8,438 bases of DNA from positions 1 through 8,438 of the forward strand of contig QKFK01000144.1 of NCBI GenBank assembly GCA_003252195.1, read 5' to 3'. The translations under genes and the position numbers were made by a program. The DNA comes from Rhodospirillales bacterium. Lineage in GTDB: Bacteria > Pseudomonadota > Alphaproteobacteria > QKFK01 > SZUA-500. Below, one piece after another: positions 5,862-8,438 of this stretch (position 1 is its first letter; the number at the start of each line of letters is the position of its first letter). The notes below the pieces were generated by a model. That model was not told the DNA's origin, searched no databases, and saw only the letters and a program-made list of their open reading frames with translations.

Positions 5862-7433
5862 ATGGCTTTGGCTAAAGAACAACATATTGAAAAACCTTTT
5901 TTGTCAGACAAACCTGCTAATCCATTAACGGGGTTATCGCTTGGTATAGTTTGTTTTTTCATTGGGTTTGGCAATTTTTTAGTAGTTTTAGACTCAACTA
6001 TTGCCAATGTTTCTATCCCGACCATCTCAGGCAACTTGGGTGTGTCCGCCACACAAGGCACATGGTTAATCACCTCATATGCCGTAGCCGAGGCGATTAC
6101 AGTTCCATTAACTGGCTGGCTTAGCAAAACCTTTGGTTCAATTAAAGTTTTCATCACATGTTATTTTGCTTTTGGGCTTATCTCACTATTCTGCGGAATG
6201 GCGACTTCGCTTAATATGTTAATATTAGGCAGGGTGTTATTAGGCTTAGCTGGTGGCCCTATCATGCCATCTGCCCAAACCCTATTAATCAGAATTCTCC
6301 CTAATGATAAGGTCACATTAGCCAATGTTATTTTTGCCATGACCACCCTTATTGGCCCAATTATTGGACCAACTTTAGGAGGCATTATTTGCGATAATTA
6401 TCATTGGGGCTGGATATTTTACATTAATGTTTTTATGTCAGCTATTGGCGGGGTTTCTCTTATCATCTTTTTAAGAGGGCAGATTGTTACAACCGTTAAA
6501 GCAAATATTGATAAGATTGGGCTATTTTTGCTAATCGTCTGGGTTGGGTCATTGCAAATCATGCTAGATGAAGGCAGAAACCATGATTGGTTTGCCGCAG
6601 ATGAGATTAAAATTCTTGCAATCATGGCGATTGTTGGTTTCATTGCATTCTTAATCTGGGAATTAACCGATGAAAACCCAATTGTAAATTTAAGAATATT
6701 TAAAAACCGTCCTTTTGTAATTTATTCTCTAACTCATAGCCTTGCCTTTGGTGCATTTTTTGCCACCATAGTAATATTACCACTTTGGTTACAAGAGAAC
6801 ATGGGTTACACCGCCACATGGGCTGGATACGCCGCCAGCGTAATGGGAATCCTCGCCATGATATTTGCCCCAATTGTGGGTAAGTCTGCCGATAAAATAG
6901 ACCCAAGGTTAATTGTGTGCATTGGCATATTAGGGCTTGGTTCAATGACATTCTGGCGAGTAAATTTTACATCACAAATACCATTCTTTGATGTAATTTT
7001 ACCAACATTTTTATCTGGTCCATTTATGGTTATGTTTTTTATCCCGATTAATGCCCTTGCATTGAGCTGTGTGTCTTCTAAAGAAACTGCCGATGCTGCT
7101 GGCTTATATAATTTCATGAGAACAATGGCTGGTGCAATTGCCACTGCACTTGTACAAACCTCATGGGACCATGCCGAAAGAATAAACCAAACAGAAATAG
7201 TTGGAGCGATGAAAAATACCAATTATGCCATCTCTCAAATCACATCGAGCGGAGCAATAAATCACGAGGGAGCTATCGCCATTATTGGCCGCCTAGTTGG
7301 CGAACAAAGCTTGATGTTGGCAACTATAGATGTGTTCTTGCATATCACGGTTATTTTTATAATTGCCGCTATGATAATCTGGTTTGCGCCTAAGCCTAAA
7401 GGGCCACTAGTGCTTGACGGCCCCACGCATTAA
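5862..7433 (+). CDS. emrB: EmrB-type MFS multidrug transporter, DHA2 family (14 helices)
   Basis: This 523-residue inner-membrane drug:proton antiporter is the energised part of the pump; the length and hydrophobic pattern fit the 14-helix DHA2 family. Visible signatures: LDSTIANVSIPTIS at 43-56 (helix 1 motif of DHA2), GTWLITSYAVAEAITVPLTGWL at 66-87 leading into the motif A-like loop GWLSKTFGSIKVF, GRVLLGLAGGPIMPSAQTLL at 123-142 with Arg124 (motif B), and GPIIGPTLGGIICD at 165-178 (antiporter motif C), followed by WGWIFYINV. Near 405-420 the SCVSSKETADAAGLYNFMRTMAG region is also typical of EmrB. GAGG precedes the ATG. It is last in the operon with the OprM-like and EmrA-like genes and ends before the structured intergenic element. 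Substrates are likely hydrophobic drugs or organic acids, by family only. Confidence 0.93.
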   Translation: MALAKEQHIEKPFLSDKPANPLTGLSLGIVCFFIGFGNFLVVLDSTIANVSIPTISGNLGVSATQGTWLITSYAVAEAITVPLTGWLSKTFGSIKVFITCYFAFGLISLFCGMATSLNMLILGRVLLGLAGGPIMPSAQTLLIRILPNDKVTLANVIFAMTTLIGPIIGPTLGGIICDNYHWGWIFYINVFMSAIGGVSLIIFLRGQIVTTVKANIDKIGLFLLIVWVGSLQIMLDEGRNHDWFAADEIKILAIMAIVGFIAFLIWELTDENPIVNLRIFKNRPFVIYSLTHSLAFGAFFATIVILPLWLQENMGYTATWAGYAASVMGILAMIFAPIVGKSADKIDPRLIVCIGILGLGSMTFWRVNFTSQIPFFDVILPTFLSGPFMVMFFIPINALALSCVSSKETADAAGLYNFMRTMAGAIATALVQTSWDHAERINQTEIVGAMKNTNYAISQITSSGAINHEGAIAIIGRLVGEQSLMLATIDVFLHITVIFIIAAMIIWFAPKPKGPLVLDGPTH

Positions 7434-7460
7434 ACAAGCTTACTATATCTTATAAATACG

Positions 7461-7543
7461 GAGGTGCTATAAACCGTGAGAAGCTTTATGTTAGCCAGCC
7501 TATCAGCTTCTTACCCCTATTAAATAGCACTTCTAATCAGAAG
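7461..7543. other. Structured intergenic element: two stacked stems with a competing downstream hairpin
   Basis: Between the convergent efflux and acetolactate decarboxylase genes lies a strong inverted-repeat structure. The outer stem pairs 7461-7470 (GAGGTGCTAT) with 7524-7533 (ATAGCACTTC), ten pairs with one G-U on the plus strand. The inner stem pairs 7476-7485 (GTGAGAAGCT) with 7505-7514 (AGCTTCTTAC), ten pairs with one G-U. They are joined by internal loops of 5 and 9 bases and capped by a 19-base loop. The 3' arm of the outer stem can instead form the small hairpin CTTCT-AATC-AGAAG (7530-7543). No good T-run follows on either strand, so it is not a standard intrinsic terminator, though a bidirectional transcript end is the simplest role. 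Confidence 0.55.
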
Positions 7544-7576
7544 CCAACTTAACAGATGGTCATTATCTCCAGATGC

Positions 7577-8341
7577 TTAGCTAGATTTTTCTACCTTGTG
7601 TAATTCTTTACTCATATCTTCACTAAGGTTAAGACTATCAAATTCACCTTTATTAGGTAGAGACATTTCAAAATTTCTTAATTCATCAACTTTTGCAAAC
7701 AATGGCGTTGTTTTAATTGAGCAATCCAGAACGTGCCCACCCAAAGTTCTTTCTTTATTAAGATAATGCCAGTGAAATCCCGAAACATTTATCCCTTTAA
7801 CAAAAGAAGGAGCAAAATATCCTATTAAAGTCCCCTCTCCGCTAAAAGTTTTTATAACTTGCTGATCAACAACTTTAGCTAGCTTTTCATAAGGTGCTTT
7901 TTGCTTGGGGATAGCCCTCGTTTTAACATTATTAAACTCACCATCAATCCTAATTGCAAAAAACACATTATGCGTAGGCAATTTATCAAATATTATTCTA
8001 TTCAAATCCTGTATAGAATTCACACCAGATAATTCAACCCCAAAATCTTCATCAAAGTAAGACACCGTTGCAAAAGGGGTTGTGTCGGCATCACCAACCT
8101 CAACCACATCACCACCAGCACTCACATGATATGCCACACCATCAAGCACAGCTAGCTCACCATCCAAGCCAGACAACGTTCCTATCCCGAAGTCTCCATG
8201 TTTTTTTAGCTCGCTCATAGGCATCTGCCCATCGTATAAAGCATTTAGCAAAGCATCAATCGTAGAATATTGATATAGCTTATCTCCAGCCATCGCAGAA
8301 TTTGCAAATAACAACATTAATAAAAACACATACTTAAACAT
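7577..8341 (-). CDS. budA: Acetolactate decarboxylase with signal peptide
   Basis: This enzyme converts 2-acetolactate to (R)-acetoin and CO2, a step of the butanediol/acetoin pathway. The 254-residue protein matches the family throughout: LYQYSTIDALLNALYDG at 22-38, KKHGDFGIGTLSGLDGELAVLDG at 46-68 with the conserved Glu62, TTPFATVSYF at 87-96, KTRAIPKQ at 140-147, and the zinc site GFHWHYL (His190, His192) plus GGHVLD (His203), with the H-x-H-x10-H spacing expected. Residues 1-18 form a signal peptide (one lysine, a leucine-rich core, then ANSAMA before Gly19), so the enzyme should be periplasmic. ATG 8341 is chosen over GTG 8350 because AAGGGG lies eight bases before it and overlaps the GTG. 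It converges on the efflux operon; no acetolactate synthase or regulator gene is visible. The symbol is by family (also called alsD/aldB). Confidence 0.92.
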   Translation of the reverse strand: MFKYVFLLMLLFANSAMAGDKLYQYSTIDALLNALYDGQMPMSELKKHGDFGIGTLSGLDGELAVLDGVAYHVSAGGDVVEVGDADTTPFATVSYFDEDFGVELSGVNSIQDLNRIIFDKLPTHNVFFAIRIDGEFNNVKTRAIPKQKAPYEKLAKVVDQQVIKTFSGEGTLIGYFAPSFVKGINVSGFHWHYLNKERTLGGHVLDCSIKTTPLFAKVDELRNFEMSLPNKGEFDSLNLSEDMSKELHKVEKSS

Positions 8342-8378
8342 TTTGCGCACCCCTTACATATAAACAATATTTAATATA

Positions 8379-8408
8379 CTTATAACAGCTTTGAATAATA
8401 ATAAACAA
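8379..8408 (-). promoter_or_regulatory. Possible promoter of the acetolactate decarboxylase gene
   Basis: On the minus strand TTGTTT (8408-8403) is followed after 18 bases by TATAAG (8384-8379), five of six to the -10 consensus. This would start transcription about 30 bases before the ATG. The whole 8356-8438 stretch is very AT-rich, so other -10-like sites exist and this choice is tentative. No gene start is visible in 8351-8438 on the plus strand. Confidence 0.3.
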
Positions 8409-8438
8409 TAGGAGATAACAACAAATATCAATTAACAA

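Noticed and set aside
6806..7222. Minus-strand open frame of 138 codons inside the MFS transporter gene.
   Set aside because: It is a mirror of the transporter's hydrophobic coding sequence, which often leaves long antisense frames; the sense frame carries clear DHA2 motifs.
7461..7533. Standard rho-independent terminator for the efflux operon.
   Set aside because: The stems are interrupted by large loops and no T-run follows on the plus strand, nor a good one on the minus strand; kept only as a structured element of unknown role.
7461..7551. Possible integron attC site or degraded tRNA, suggested by the imperfect hairpin.
   Set aside because: No RYYYAAC/GTTRRRY core pair frames the hairpin, and there is no T-loop GGTTCRANTCC or cloverleaf geometry.
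8401..8438. Ribosome-site-like AGGAGATAACA on the plus strand suggesting a divergent gene at the right edge.
   Set aside because: No ATG, GTG or TTG follows at suitable distance before the window ends.

Overview
The window is AT-rich DNA that looks like it comes from a low-GC Gram-negative bacterium, most likely a proteobacterium. The main support is a complete tripartite drug-efflux operon that includes an outer-membrane lipoprotein channel, plus an acetolactate decarboxylase with a signal peptide. The species cannot be named from the sequence. Some genes on the left (a DXS-like enzyme, an iron-sulfur flavoprotein, a cupin and a broken aldo/keto reductase) are of types also common in anaerobic Firmicutes and Bacteroidetes, so horizontal acquisition is possible but not shown.

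Left block (1-1620, minus strand): a compact gene run is read right to left from a MerR-type promoter with a perfect 7+1+7 dyad. The order is a truncated 47-codon aldo/keto reductase remnant, a cupin with a hydrophobic N-terminus, an iron-sulfur flavoprotein of the flavodoxin/NADPH-dependent FMN reductase superfamily, and the first 103 codons of a DXS-like enzyme that runs off the left edge. Gaps are 18-23 bases, so this is very probably one operon. The content suggests an electrophile or redox response. No merR gene is visible.

Middle block (1672-3355, minus strand): an unrecognised integral membrane protein with about nine membrane segments has its own strong sigma-70-type promoter, flanked by two copies of a palindromic box. 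Upstream of it is a TetR-family repressor gene.

Efflux block (3356-7433): the tetR gene diverges from a three-gene plus-strand operon encoding an outer-membrane efflux lipoprotein (NodT/OprM type), an EmrA/HlyD-type membrane fusion protein and an EmrB-type 14-helix MFS transporter (DHA2). Together they should form a continuous inner-to-outer-membrane drug pump. The 121-base divergent region holds overlapping -35 elements and a near-perfect 20-bp palindrome built on four GTACN pentamers. This is the expected TetR operator, so TetR probably represses the pump and possibly itself.

Right block (7434-8438): a 143-base gap between convergent genes carries a strong two-part hairpin with a competing downstream fold. 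After it, on the minus strand, is an acetolactate decarboxylase with a clear signal peptide, probably acting in the periplasm, and its AT-rich upstream region. The items most worth following up are the MerR-driven remnant operon, the structured intergenic element, the pentamer-based operator and the exported acetolactate decarboxylase.
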